Assembly (NCBI GenBank): GCA_031213475.1
Contig: JARUPZ010000005.1
Span: 9,108,848 to 9,172,847 of the forward strand
Direction of reading: 5' to 3'
DNA from: Nereocystis luetkeana
Lineage: Eukaryota; Sar; Phaeophyceae; Laminariales; Laminariaceae
Length of the DNA: 64,000 nt
Shown here: piece by piece, positions 1-9,700 of the stretch
How the letters are laid out: each line of letters opens with the position of its first letter
Position numbering within the stretch: position 1 is the stretch's first letter
The notes under the pieces: model-generated
The model's input: only the letters and a program-made list of their open reading frames with translations
Told to the model about the DNA's origin: nothing
Database searches by the model: none
Program-made: the position numbers and the translations under genes

Positions 1-290
1 CAGCAGGGGGGGGTGTATTCAATATCACATCATGCATGGCCGTATAGTCGTATGACCACAGACCTTCGCATCCTCACAATACAAGGGCGGGATGGAGCAC
101 GTCGAGTGTTCACACCGAGACCAGGTGGAGATTGATAGCACCGCGAGCGCGAAGCGCCGCGTGGTGTTGGGCGAGTCGCGTAAAGGGTGAGCTGCATCCC
201 ATATACTACAGGAACCGCTTTTGAGGCGGGTGTTCTTGAATATGATGGATGACGGCGTCAATCAATATATTTTGTTTTCTGGTGCGGCCA
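1..290 (+). repeat. Dispersed repeat R7, copy 1
   Basis: This stretch resembles 32885-33055 and 52950-53185 (same strand) and 52355-52620 (opposite strand). Shared blocks include CATGCATGGCCGTA, a block around TCGCATCC and the GAGCTGCAT segment. The left end is cut by the window edge. No coding potential is convincing. It could be part of a larger retroelement; I cannot assign a class. Confidence 0.6.
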
Positions 291-1150
291 CTACTTCCAG
301 AGGGCGGCGCGAGTGATAGACCCACACCCCCGACGTGGGAATAGAGCAGCCTGGGTGCTGTTTAAAACCGTAGGGGTCGAGGATCCTAGGGTATAGGAGA
401 GTGTGAAGTGAGAGAAAGTTGGGGAGGGGGGAGAGAGGGGGGGTTCAGTCGATAGGGTGGGGGGGGCGACATTCAGACCACCACAGGTGGATACAAATGG
501 ATAAGGAGCGACCCGTACAAATTTGGTTTCCATTGTTTTCATTGTCTGTGCATAAAAAATACTGGTACGTTTTTTTTTTGTCATTACCGTAGGTCCTATT
601 TACTTTGGCCCCCCGCGATATAGCTACTTCCACACCACTTACCGCTCTAATATCTAATATCGGTAGCCACGGCTACTATTCATATTAATAATACTAATAT
701 TACTACTATTATACCCTCCAATCATATATTATTCAGGACACACGCGGTGGTACTCGTACTGAACAAATAATTACGTTTCATATTTTACAACCTTGACGCA
801 CAACACATAATACATGTATTATTGCAAAAATACACACGCGGGTACCTACCTGGTACTCGTTTGTATAGTATTATGTGTGATGGCACGGTACTGCTGCTGG
901 TGATACAAATATTAATAGATAGTACTACACTATACATACTACTGCTGTGTATATCATATATAATACCAGGTATATAATATATAATATTATGCTGTTGCGT
1001 CAAACCATCAGCCAGGCGGTCACGGCAACACACGATCGATCGTGAAACAACACACGGACTGCTGTTCATAACCCACACACAAAACTACTCGTACTATAGT
1101 CTACTCTCCCACTCACTGCTTTTGTTACGACACCCCAGCAGCAGTATTAA
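291..1150. other. Unassigned intergenic stretch
   Basis: AT-rich, with short TAA/TAC-type runs at 680-715 and several TACTCGTA-like words. One exact TACCTGGTA lies near 846 and one TACCAGGTA near 965. The short ORFs show no recognisable domain, and I see no gene here. Confidence 0.5.
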
Positions 1151-1258
1151 TATCACGGGGGGCCATAGTTAATAGGACCTATGGTATACATAAAAACCTA
1201 TATATTTGACCATTTTTACTGACAGTATTTGGTCCTATTAACTATGGTCCCCCGTAAT
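1151..1258 (-). mobile_element. MITE-A copy 1
   Basis: Family description: ~105 bp with ~27-bp terminal inverted repeats beginning TTACGGGGGACCATAGTTAA, flanked by TA on both sides, and an AT-rich middle containing AAATATTGTTAGTAAAAATG. No coding capacity. TA flanks and size suggest a non-autonomous Tc1/mariner-type element, which is an inference because no transposase is present. 'Plus' means the left terminus is followed by AAATATTG. In this copy the left terminus is slightly decayed (TATCACGG). Confidence 0.85.
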
Positions 1259-1284
1259 AGTAATAAAAGTAGTAACTGATAGAA

Positions 1285-1500
1285 TGCCACACCATCAAGG
1301 ATATGGATGGATGACACCATCCAGGAGATGGATATATGCCACCATCCAGGAGATGGATTTACGCCACCGTCCAGTAGATGGATATCCCACCATCCAGTGT
1401 ACATGGATATGCCACTAAATCTAGGAGATCAATGTGCCAGCATCACATACATCCAGCAGTCAAAGGTGGATGTGCCATCATCCAGCAGATGGATAACGAA
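1285..1500. repeat. Minisatellite, ~24-bp unit
   Basis: About six imperfect units built on CACCATCCAGGAGATGGATA. Each unit is itself partly palindromic (CCATCC/GGATGG). It ends near 1500. No function is evident. Confidence 0.75.
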
Positions 1501-1510
1501 ATAATGCATC

Positions 1511-2690
1511 ATGAAGGCCTTTTTTTTTTTTCGCCCTCGATTATACAGCACCACAGCAACCAGTAGTATATATATACAGTGTGCTACGTGTGGTATGAAA
1601 GTCGCTTTTACTTACTCACGTCATGTTTTTTTTTTTTTCTTCAGCCTCTTCCGCAGTCCCGTTTTTGGGACGAACTTCGTAGTTACCAAGAATTTGATGA
1701 GTAGTTTGTCCCCACAAGGGCCCCGGGGCTGCTGTGCGATTAGCTCCAAAAGACAGAGCTTAGAATTTTGTACACCTATGGTTTTGTTTGTTATTCTGCG
1801 CCGAAATATATGTGTACGAAAATGTATGTCCAATTTTGGGCGAGGTACAGAAGAACCATTCGCCCGAGTGGCGTCAGTCACGGCGGTCGCGAAAACGTGG
1901 GCATGCACCCTCTCCCGAGACCGTGGCGCGAGTCCCACCGCCATCATCGTCATGGCTTTTTCCCGGTATAGGCTCGCCACTGGAATGTTTTGGCGGTCTA
2001 TTAATAGTACTAAGTAACTGGTCTGCTGACGAGGGGGTTGTTTAGTCGGTATTTATTTGTAGGTACCCAATCAAGATGATGTATAATATTTTTATGTGTT
2101 CGTCCAATGAACGAGTCTATATCGACTATCATTGTGTGTAACGCCCGCTCCGAAAGGCTTGGTATTGTAGAGGCTGGGGTGGTGGGTCTGCTTTTTTTGC
2201 TGGAGGAGAGATTATCGTTGATACGCGCGGTACATATCTATCTGTAGGTGGTACTCGATCATCAATCAAGCAAGTAGGTGATATCCCCGTCCATTATTGA
2301 TGGTGGGATGAGCCTATCAATCTGTCATTTATTTATTGTGTCATCCCTGCTGTGCCGGTATAGTCTATACCGACTATACTATAGTCTATACCGACTATAC
2401 AACTTGTGTGCAGTTATTAGAGGCCCGGGGCCCACTGGAGGCAAGAGTCGGCTCTCTCGTTAATACTCAGCAAGTAGTACTCAGTCAGTCAACCAACATG
2501 ATGTCCGTCGAACGCATCTATATCGTGCTGCGCCACGCACACACAGCACAGCGACAGCCAAGGTTTTTTGCTCAAAAATCACGCTACACGGGGGGACATA
2601 GTTACTAGTCATCAGAGCTAAACATGATGGTGCGTATGACTGCAGCCGTCACAGTCAGACCAATTTTGGGCACAAGACACAGTTATAATT
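1511..2690. other. Unassigned stretch
   Basis: Contains a 168-codon open frame (1511-2017, +) overlapped by a 119-codon frame on the other strand. Neither has recognisable motifs, and the first begins in a poly-T run. An exact ~19-bp tandem pair (TAGTCTATACCGACTATAC) lies at 2360-2402, and a run of about 18 G is at 2691-2708. Confidence 0.4.
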
Positions 2691-2708
2691 TGGGGGGGGG
2701 GGGGGGGG

Positions 2709-3545
2709 TTGTCCCCAGAACGGGCAACGGGTCTGCAGTTAGTTACTGAAGTGTGATCACAGCAGTGTGGGATCTGCTATTATTAAGGTATAAAGTAGCG
2801 TCCATCGCATGGGTTTTGATTACTCTATGCTTGCCCCTCGCAAAGAAAATATAAGACAGAAAAGTCTCCGTCGCAGAAAGTGCACGAGTTCGCAAAATTG
2901 AATCCCCATAATAATAATAGCAAAATGATAATACACTATTAATGCACGAAGTACGCACACAATGTCGGATGGCAAGCATAATAATACATGCAAATCGACG
3001 AGCCGCGGGAACGCATGATGCTACATAGATAGATAGATAGATATCTGATGATACAATGAGCCCTACGCGCGAGAAAAATGACGGCAAAAATACCGGGGGA
3101 GGGAGAAGAGACAACAATGTTTGGACTGATGATGGGGCATGTATGTGTCCAAAAGGCAGAGTAAAAGGGTAAACAACAAGAAACAAATTAAAACGTCTTG
3201 ATTATACCTATGATATCAATCTATCTCAACACATTATATCACGAGTTGAGAAAAATAAGCAGTTGGAGAGTAAAGAAAGTAAGTGGTGAGACCACAACCA
3301 CTATGGGAAATTTTTGAAGGGGTCTTAGAACAAACTGGGTTTTTTGCCGAAAACCCGCGATTTATTCCACCGGGAGTGTCAAAAACACCGATAGACTCCT
3401 CCTCCGGATGCCCCCTGCCCCCTTAGTTTTTCCGAGAGCTTTCTCGAGCACTTTCCCGTTTCGCCAGAGTATAATACGTAGTTTTGGACTGTTTTCATCC
3501 GTACCTGGTATTTATTTCCAGTTCTGAGGACACTATTATTATCAT
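2709..3545. other. Unassigned stretch with small ATAG run
   Basis: A (GATA)n run is at 3022-3042. A 147-codon minus-strand frame (2743-3186) has hydrophobic segments but no recognisable family. I see nothing else supportable. Confidence 0.4.
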
Positions 3546-3548
3546 TTT

Positions 3549-3712
3549 TGGCTTGCCATCCGACAATGTGCAGCACGATCTTCAACATTGATCACTCAAA
3601 ACTACCTCGAAAAAAGGAGAAAACCTCGGAAACAAAAGGAACCCACGCACCAAGTCTACCTCTCTTCTGTGCCAACTTTCGGCCTTTGTCTACTCCATTT
3701 GCTGTCCTTGCT
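3549..3712 (-). repeat. R1 retroposon-like repeat
   Basis: R1 reads, on its own strand, through TTTCCGAGGTTTTCTTC and CACATTGTCGGATGGCAAG and then runs into a TAA-type tail. Here the tail (TTATTATCATT) lies to the left, so the copy is on the minus strand. Its distal end carries the AAAGTTGGCACAGAAGAG block. About 27 copies occur in the window, and the longest is 62580-62965. Confidence 0.7.
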
Positions 3713-3776
3713 ATTATTATTATTATTATTATTAGGCTTGCCATCCGACAATGTGCTGCATGAGCTTTCACGTTGA
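3713..3776 (-). repeat. R1 repeat, 3' part, split by LTR retrotransposon
   Basis: The (TTA)n tail at 3713-3734 is followed by GGCTTGCCATCCGACAATGTG and the sequence up to CACGTTGA. The rest of this copy resumes at 9624 (TCAATCCAAACATTC). Joining the two sides reproduces the uninterrupted R1 sequence seen at 13690-13770. Confidence 0.85.
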
Positions 3777-4231
3777 TGTGATGGAGTAGCATATCTATCG
3801 TATAGGAACGTACATTTACCGTTTGCGAATCTTACACGGATCAAGCGTAGCGTTTTTGGAACATACCCGTTTGCGAATCTTATACGGTTTCGCGTAGCGT
3901 TTTGGGAACATACCCGTATGTATGCGATTCTTGTATGACTACACGTACGTACTCGTAGCGCTTTGGGAATCTTCTGTATGGGAATACTCGTATCTGCATA
4001 CCAGGCTCTAGTTTTGGTTGACATCTGGGCTGAGCCGTGTTCCTGGCGAAGTTCCCCTGCCACTCACTCGAGTTCTCCCCCTGTCTCTCAATTCACTTGA
4101 GCAATAATAAGAAGTTCGTGAACTACAAGCAGCGCGCTCTACCCAGCACCCACATCCCTGTGCCCCTTACCAGCTATATATCCGGCACCATCTTCACATT
4201 TGCCAGCTATATATCCGGCACCATCTTCACA
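3777..4231 (+). repeat. Left LTR
   Basis: It starts TGTGATGGAGTAGC and ends CACCATCTTCACA. Compared with the right LTR it carries a 33-bp tandem duplication at its end (4166-4198 and 4199-4231). It also carries an extra TGTA (TATGTA instead of TA) near 3921 and small CT insertions near 3952 and 4007. Three degenerate ~48-bp direct repeats with the core GCGTAGCGTTTTGGGAAC (3825-3975) could be U3 regulatory repeats; that role is an inference. Confidence 0.9.
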
Positions 4232-4233
4232 TT

Positions 4234-4251
4234 TGGCGACGTCAGCAAGAC
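4234..4251 (+). promoter_or_regulatory. Putative primer binding site
   Basis: TGGCGACGTCAGCAAGAC begins two nucleotides after the left LTR. The TGG start matches the complement of a tRNA 3' CCA, as usual for LTR retrotransposons. The tRNA species is not identified. Confidence 0.5.
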
Positions 4252-4702
4252 TGGTCACCGCTGAGCTAGACGCACCTGCTTCAAACAGGCTTCTTCTACC
4301 TTGTTATCCTGTGATCATCATCATGAGAGGCTTTCGATTTTTGAGTTCCGAGTCATTTTGTTTTCTACATGTACCATTTTTTGGGCTGCACCCGCAGCAG
4401 CTTCCTAGCCTCGTCACAGCAGTAGCCTCCACGAACCGCAGTTTTCCGCTCGTAGCCCCGCTCTCTTTCCGTTTGCGCCGGTGCGATCGCCCCCCTGACA
4501 AAGTCGATTTCTGACGATGATCCAAGAAAGGCCTACTTTGTACAGTAGTAGCAAGATGAGAGCCTTATGTATCTCCTAGTGTTAGTAATAGAATACGAGG
4601 AGTCAGAGTCAGTGGTACGCACCTCTTTCTTTCCCTCTCGTTCGTGGGAACCTTTGCTCGATTGCAGGGGATTTCAAGTACATACCGCAGTAATACTGCA
4701 AC
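4252..4702 (+). other. Leader of the LTR retrotransposon, no gag seen
   Basis: This lies between the primer-binding-site-like motif and the integrase ORF. Frames are short and broken. No CCHC zinc knuckle or capsid-like stretch is recognisable. A second frame (4567-5505) overlaps the start of the integrase ORF but looks like a GC-rich shadow. Confidence 0.5.
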
Positions 4703-7492
4703 ATGATTTCGACCCACGACAACGCCGCCGTGTCCCTCTCCAGATCCGCGAACTGCGCCGTGGACGCTGGCGCTCCTCCTGGCTTGGCTTTCAGGCCGCC
4801 TTTCGTCTCTCCACCGCCCACCATTGGCGCCACAACGCCAGCTCCTACGGACCTGATCTCTTCGCGGACCCGCCATCGCGCCGCCGCCGCCGCCGCTGGC
4901 CTTTCCCGTGCCACCGCCGACTATGGTTTCGGCCGCCGAGTAACGGCGGCTCTACCTCCACGGTTAGCGCCTTCCCGCCCTCGCGCACCCGCGCCCACAG
5001 ACAAGGGGCCACCGCGTCCTTCCGACCCAACAACCCCACAGGCCGTGCCGCCCGCGCAACCAGCGCAGCCCGCGCTGCGAGCGACCATGGGCTCAAGATC
5101 GCCTTCGGCGCCGTCTTCTTCCCCACCCAGGCCCTACACCCCCGAGCCTGCCGTCGCGCCCAACAACGGCCTCCCAAGACCGGCTTCAGCGCGACCTCTT
5201 CCACGATCTCCGGTGTCGTCCTCGCTTCTCCTGCCGGAGTTTGCCGACAACGACCCCCACCTCCTTTCCTGTGTGGAGCACTTCACGCACACGGACTGGG
5301 CGCGCGAACAAAGCGCCGAGTCCCTGTGCGCCGCTACAATACACTACCTTTTCTTGCACTCCCCGGCCCCCCCGCCGCCCGACCTCCTGCATTCATTCCA
5401 GCCGTCCCGGCGCCCGTCGCTTCCAGACGTGCTTGCCCTCGCAGGAGAAAGCCAACTTTACCGCACCGACGACAACACCGTCCTCCTGGTTCGACAACCA
5501 CTTAAGCCTCACCGCACCGGAACCAGCCGCACATCCTCCACCGCACCACCCCCGCGCATCTACGTTCCGATGTTGATGCGCCCATGGGTGCTGCACACCT
5601 GCCACGCCACCGCTTCCTGCCACTTTGGAGTCTCCCGCACGGTCAGCATGCTCGCGCGCTTTTTCTGGTGGATCGGTATGGACCTATCCGCCCGCTGGTG
5701 GATCCGGCGCTGTCTCAAGTGTCAGGCGCGTAAGACCTCGCGCCAAACCATCCGCTGGCCCACCCTTTCCCTGCCCCTGCCTAACGGCCCCGTTATCCCC
5801 GTCAGCGTCGACTACTTCGGCCCGCTGCCTCTTACCCCACGCGGCAACTCCTACATCCTCCTCTTCACCGACCGCTTCAGCCGCCGCGCCGACATGTACG
5901 CAGTGGCAGCAGCCCAGTTCCCCGTCGTCGGCACCCCCGATATCCTAATCAACCAGTACATCCCTCTGTGGGGGTGCCCCGTTATCCTCATCTTCGACAA
6001 CGCGCTGCACTTCACCTCAAAGCTCTCCAACGCCATCTACGAACGCCTTGACATCAACAAGATCAACACCAGCTCGTACCACCCCTGCACTAATGGTGGT
6101 GTCGAGCGCGTCGACCACACCATGGCCCAAATGCTCTCCATGGGCAGCAACGAGCGACAAGACAACTGGGACGAGCTGTTTCCGCACGTCGAATCCGCCT
6201 ACAACAACTCGGTCAACGCCTCCACTGGGTTGACGCCTAACGAAGTCCACATAGGCCGCCTTCCGCGTCTGCCCCTCTCGGTCTTGTACTCCCCCAACAT
6301 TGGCGGGCACCAGAGCCTGGACCGAGACCACCTGGCCTACTGCAACCTCGCCTCTGATCGCCAACAACACGCCTACCGCCTCGTCCGCGAACACCACGCC
6401 GTCACCGCTTCACGTCTGGCCCGCTGCAACACCCCCATCATGGACGCCCTTCGCCTTTCATCCCCGTACACCGTGGGCGGCTGGACATGGGTCTACAACT
6501 CCGCGGCCACTATCCGCCAAGGTGCCAAGAAAGACACCCACACCACCGTGCTCAAGACCAAGCTTTCCCTCAACTGGATTGGACCGTTCAAGATTCTCGC
6601 CGTGGGCCCAGCGCCGGCCTCCGACGTCCCCGACAACCGACCCCTCTACGACAAACTCCTCTTCCTTGACATACCCTCGGATCAACCTGGACGGGACTCC
6701 AAACGCCGCGCCTCCGTCGAGCGCTGCAAGCCTTATCGGAGCCCCGACGACACCAACGACATGCCCAAGTACCTACCAGCGGACCTCACCAAGTACGCGC
6801 TCAACTCCTTTACCAGCAAATCCCCTCCCTTCCACGTCATCTTCGACGACGTCTCACCACCGCCGGAACGCCTCGAGGTCGAACAGATCACGGGCCACCA
6901 ACTCGTTCGCGGCCGTGGCGGGGTTATCGCGGTCCTATATGAGACTCATTGGGTCGGACTGCTTAGCCCTTCCTGGGAGCGGGAACTCGACCTACAACAC
7001 TCCAGACGCCACATCCTCCTCTACTGGTCCGGCACCCCAACACAACACCGCCAGGTTAACCGCCTCTACAGAAAGATGCGCATCGGTGCCGCGCAACGCG
7101 AGCTATCACGGTCTAAAGGCCAAATCTTCCTCGCCTCCGGCTACACCCTCGTTCCCCGCGATCTCTGGCTACGCTCCTTCAGCTCCACCGTACTTTCACC
7201 AGGAGCACACCTTTGGTACAAGGCTTGCGATGGCCTATGGTGGCTGGGCAAGATTGCCAATCGCGTTCCCTCTGACTCTCCTTGGGACAACACCTACATC
7301 CTCCGGTTCCTCGACGACCCTGGACCGGTCAAGATCAACCTCCGGCCGGCGAACTACACAACCCCCAGCGTGCGTCGCCATCTACGGATCGTGGTGTTTA
7401 CAACGCCACAAGACTGGAAGCCTTGCTCGCGGGGTAGTACGCAGTTCTGGCGGGCCCAGTTGGCATCTGACTGCCCCTCTTGGCTCCCATGA
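4703..7492 (+). CDS. Ty3/gypsy-type integrase with chromodomain-like and Tudor-like C-terminus
   Basis: A 929-codon uninterrupted ORF. Residues 1-~170 are proline/alanine-rich and may not all be translated; an internal start is possible. At ~300-345 there is an H-x5-H...C-x2-C zinc finger (HATASCHFG, then CLKC). The core has the catalytic triad D370 (VDYFG), D432 (IFDN) and E468 (GGVERVD), a DD35E spacing typical of retroviral/Ty3 integrases. NWIGPFKIL near 628-636 matches a GPY/F module. Residues 724-777 (LEVEQITGH...HWVGLLSPSWERELDL) resemble a chromodomain, which in chromoviruses directs integration to chromatin. Residues ~832-880 (WYKACDGLWWLGKI...FLDDPG) look like a Tudor/PWWP-type barrel. 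This would be an integrase acting in the nucleus. The missing upstream RT/RNase H is odd for a pol gene. Confidence 0.85.
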   Translation: MISTHDNAAVSLSRSANCAVDAGAPPGLAFRPPFVSPPPTIGATTPAPTDLISSRTRHRAAAAAAGLSRATADYGFGRRVTAALPPRLAPSRPRAPAPTDKGPPRPSDPTTPQAVPPAQPAQPALRATMGSRSPSAPSSSPPRPYTPEPAVAPNNGLPRPASARPLPRSPVSSSLLLPEFADNDPHLLSCVEHFTHTDWAREQSAESLCAATIHYLFLHSPAPPPPDLLHSFQPSRRPSLPDVLALAGESQLYRTDDNTVLLVRQPLKPHRTGTSRTSSTAPPPRIYVPMLMRPWVLHTCHATASCHFGVSRTVSMLARFFWWIGMDLSARWWIRRCLKCQARKTSRQTIRWPTLSLPLPNGPVIPVSVDYFGPLPLTPRGNSYILLFTDRFSRRADMYAVAAAQFPVVGTPDILINQYIPLWGCPVILIFDNALHFTSKLSNAIYERLDINKINTSSYHPCTNGGVERVDHTMAQMLSMGSNERQDNWDELFPHVESAYNNSVNASTGLTPNEVHIGRLPRLPLSVLYSPNIGGHQSLDRDHLAYCNLASDRQQHAYRLVREHHAVTASRLARCNTPIMDALRLSSPYTVGGWTWVYNSAATIRQGAKKDTHTTVLKTKLSLNWIGPFKILAVGPAPASDVPDNRPLYDKLLFLDIPSDQPGRDSKRRASVERCKPYRSPDDTNDMPKYLPADLTKYALNSFTSKSPPFHVIFDDVSPPPERLEVEQITGHQLVRGRGGVIAVLYETHWVGLLSPSWERELDLQHSRRHILLYWSGTPTQHRQVNRLYRKMRIGAAQRELSRSKGQIFLASGYTLVPRDLWLRSFSSTVLSPGAHLWYKACDGLWWLGKIANRVPSDSPWDNTYILRFLDDPGPVKINLRPANYTTPSVRRHLRIVVFTTPQDWKPCSRGSTQFWRAQLASDCPSWLP

Positions 7493-7689
7493 GTAGCCTC
7501 CTTTAGAATTGAGTAGTTCTTTGGACCGTTTGGGTGCGTTTACTTTTGTTTTCCGACCCTAGTACGCCGCCCCCTTTTTTTTAGTTTAGTTTTCGGCTAA
7601 CTCAGGTCTAGCACTGCGTGTGCGTTTTTTGTTTGCGTTCCTTCTACTCTAAAGTGTATCTATCGTATTGATTTTTCCATCTGACCACC
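7493..7689 (+). other. Post-ORF region of the retrotransposon
   Basis: T-rich noncoding DNA directly after the integrase stop codon. No further ORF or polyadenylation signal can be assigned with confidence. Confidence 0.4.
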
Positions 7690-8365
7690 GCCAGTTCCGC
7701 TCGCCTCTTTAAGTAAAGCGCAGAGCTGTCGTGGCACCGTACGTTCGGACGTACTGGTTTGTTTCTTCGATCTATTTTTTGTTTTTGGGTTGTTCCTTCG
7801 CAGAATAGTGTAGTCCTTTCGGAAGTGTTGGTCTGCCGTTTTCACTCTGTCACTGCCGGTTCCGTTCGCTTTTCTCTAGCGAAGGCAACCGAACTGTCGT
7901 GGTATTGTCTTTTCCGGTGTGTTCGTTTGCTGTTTTTCATCTACCACCGCCGGTTCCGTTCGCTTTCTCTAGCGAAGGCAGCCGAACTGTCGTGGTATTG
8001 TCCTTTCTGGTGTGCGGGTCTGCTGTCTTCATTCTACCGCTACCGGTCTCGTTCGCTTTTTTTTCAGCGACAGTGACCGAAATGTCGTGGTATTGTATCT
8101 TCGGTTATTCACTTGGTCTTCGGTTATTTTTTCTTTCACTGCCGGTCTCGCTTGCTTTTTCAATCGAAGGCTGCCGAACTGTCGTGGTATCGTCCCTTTG
8201 GGATTGTTTGCGACTGTGTGAATTTTTCTACCTTCTGTTAAGCTACCACTCGAAACTCGTGGTATTGTACAACGGACGCCTTCGCGTTTTGTTTTTCGGC
8301 GATTCTCTGCCACCATTTCCACCGGCCTGCTCTTCGTGCAAGCCGCCGAATCGTGGTGCTACAGT
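7690..8365 (+). repeat. ~95-nt tandem repeats with hairpin potential in retrotransposon 3' region
   Basis: The core TCGTGGTATTGT or a close variant recurs near 7728, 7896, 7989, 8084, 8181, 8257 and 8351, a spacing of mostly 93-97 nt. Several units carry a hairpin just upstream: CGGTT...TTCGCT pairs with AGCGAA...AACCG around a CTCT-type loop. In the unit at ~8044 both arms of the basal stem change together (CGGTC with GACCG). This may be a structured RNA element of the transcript (packaging, export or 3'-end formation). No match to a known motif is claimed. Confidence 0.65.
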
Positions 8366-8691
8366 ACTTCTACCTTGCATTTTTCCGATTTATTTTCCAG
8401 CCTTTTCTCCTTTTCTTATCCTGCGTATCGGATATACAAGTGCTTTCTTCTGCCTGATTTGTTTTCAGCGTACGATACTTGCTTTAGATTCCCTGCTCCT
8501 GTTGAAGTTTCTAGGCGTTTTCCTTCGGCCCCCTTTTAACGGCATACCAGGTACCTGTTTTGCCGCGACTAGCCTTCCTACGACCTACATTTTCTGCTTA
8601 CGTTGTACTATATGAGGCATTCCTTATTGCCCTCGTTTTCTAGGGCGTATGTTCTTTCGGACGCAAGACCCTGTCTCTTTCCAGATTGTGC

Positions 8692-8800
8692 TATTACGGG
8701 GGACCATAGTTAATAGGACCAAATATTGTTAGTAAAAATGGTCAAATATATAGGTTTTTATGTACACCACAGGTCCTATTAACTATGGTCCCCCGTAATA
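8692..8800 (+). mobile_element. MITE-A copy 2, nested in the LTR retrotransposon
   Basis: Full-length with both termini intact and TA flanks (GCTATTACGG...CGTAATAGTG). It must have inserted after, or been carried by, the host retrotransposon. Confidence 0.9.
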
Positions 8801-9202
8801 GTGTGGTTACCAGCTGGCCGTCCCGGGTCCCACGTCTTGGTCCCTTGGCTCTACGTTCTTGTCAGCCTCGAGTACCCACGTTGTAGACCTCCATTGTATT
8901 TTATGTTTTCTCTTTGAAGCTTTGCAGTGTACTTCCCGCTAATGTATTTCGCCTTCGCTTTTCTTCACGCCCGTGCGCCTTGTCTGGTTTCCTGCGTTTT
9001 GTGTGTATTCTCTCCTTCCGCTTTCCGTTTTTTTTTTAGTGAAGCTTCGAAGCCTCACTACGAGGTGTGGGGTAGATCTATCACCTCATTTCCGTGTTGA
9101 ATAGCCGCATCTTCGATCTCTCTTCCCGATTTTTTGGGATGATATGGTCATCATCTTTTATCGTCGTGTGATCTGCATCTACAACTATTCAGGGTGGGCT
9201 AA

Positions 9203-9619
9203 TGTGATGGAGTAGCATATCTATCGCATAGGAACGTACATTTACCGTTTGCGAATCTTACACGGATTAAGCGTAGCGTTTTTGGAACATACCCGTTTGC
9301 GAATCTTATACGGTTTCGCGTAGCGTTTTGGGAACATACCCGTATGCGATTCTTGTATGACTACACGTACGTACGTAGCGCTTTGGGAATCTTCTGTATG
9401 AGAATACTCGTATCTGCATACCAGGCTAGTTTTGGTTGACATCTGGGCTGAGCCGTGTTCCTGGCGAAGTTCCCCTGCCACTCGCTCGAGTTTCCCCCCT
9501 GTCTCTCAATTCACTTGAGGAGCAATAATAAGAAGTTCGTGAACTACAAGCAGCGCGCTCTACCCAGCACCCACATCCCTGTGCCCCTTACCAGCTATAT
9601 ATCCGGCACCATCTTCACA
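9203..9619 (+). repeat. Right LTR
   Basis: 417 bp, starting TGTGATGGAGTAGC and ending CACCATCTTCACA, followed directly by the TTGA target duplication. A short purine-rich stretch (AGGGTGGG, 9191-9198) just upstream may act as the polypurine tract. Confidence 0.9.
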
Positions 9620-9623
9620 TTGA

Positions 9624-9700
9624 TCAATCCAAACATTCTTGAAAGAAATACATCATATGGATGTTTTTATCAAAAATCTTCAAAATATCCTCTATTTCTG
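9624..9700 (-). repeat. R1 repeat, remainder after the LTR retrotransposon
   Basis: TCAATCCAAACATTCTTGAAAG continues the R1 copy broken at 3776. It decays into AT-rich sequence by ~9700. Confidence 0.75.

Larger units (their letters stand above)
3777..9619 (+). mobile_element. LTR retrotransposon, Ty3/gypsy-type integrase, lacks visible RT
   Basis: A 5.84-kb element bounded by two direct LTRs (3777-4231 and 9203-9619) that begin TGTGATGG and end TTCACA. It is flanked by the 4-bp duplication TTGA (3773-3776 and 9620-9623) inside an R1 repeat, which fixes its ends. A primer-binding-site-like TGGCGACGTC starts two bases after the left LTR. The only long ORF is an integrase (4703-7492). I find no gag zinc knuckle, protease, reverse transcriptase or RNase H in the ~4.97-kb interior. 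The LTRs differ by about six substitutions plus a few indels by eye, so the insertion is fairly young. A MITE-A is nested at 8692-8800. Confidence 0.9.

Noticed and set aside
1511..2017. 168-codon plus-strand ORF as a gene
   Set aside because: It starts in a poly-T run, has no recognisable domain, and is overlapped by an equally plausible-looking minus frame.
4567..5505. 312-codon frame overlapping the start of the integrase ORF, considered as gag or an RNase H remnant
   Set aside because: No zinc knuckle or convincing RNase H motif. Composition fits a shadow of the GC-rich integrase frame.
7690..8365. Regularly spaced repeats considered as a CRISPR array
   Set aside because: Repeats are ~95 nt and degenerate, without unique spacers, and lie inside a eukaryotic retrotransposon.
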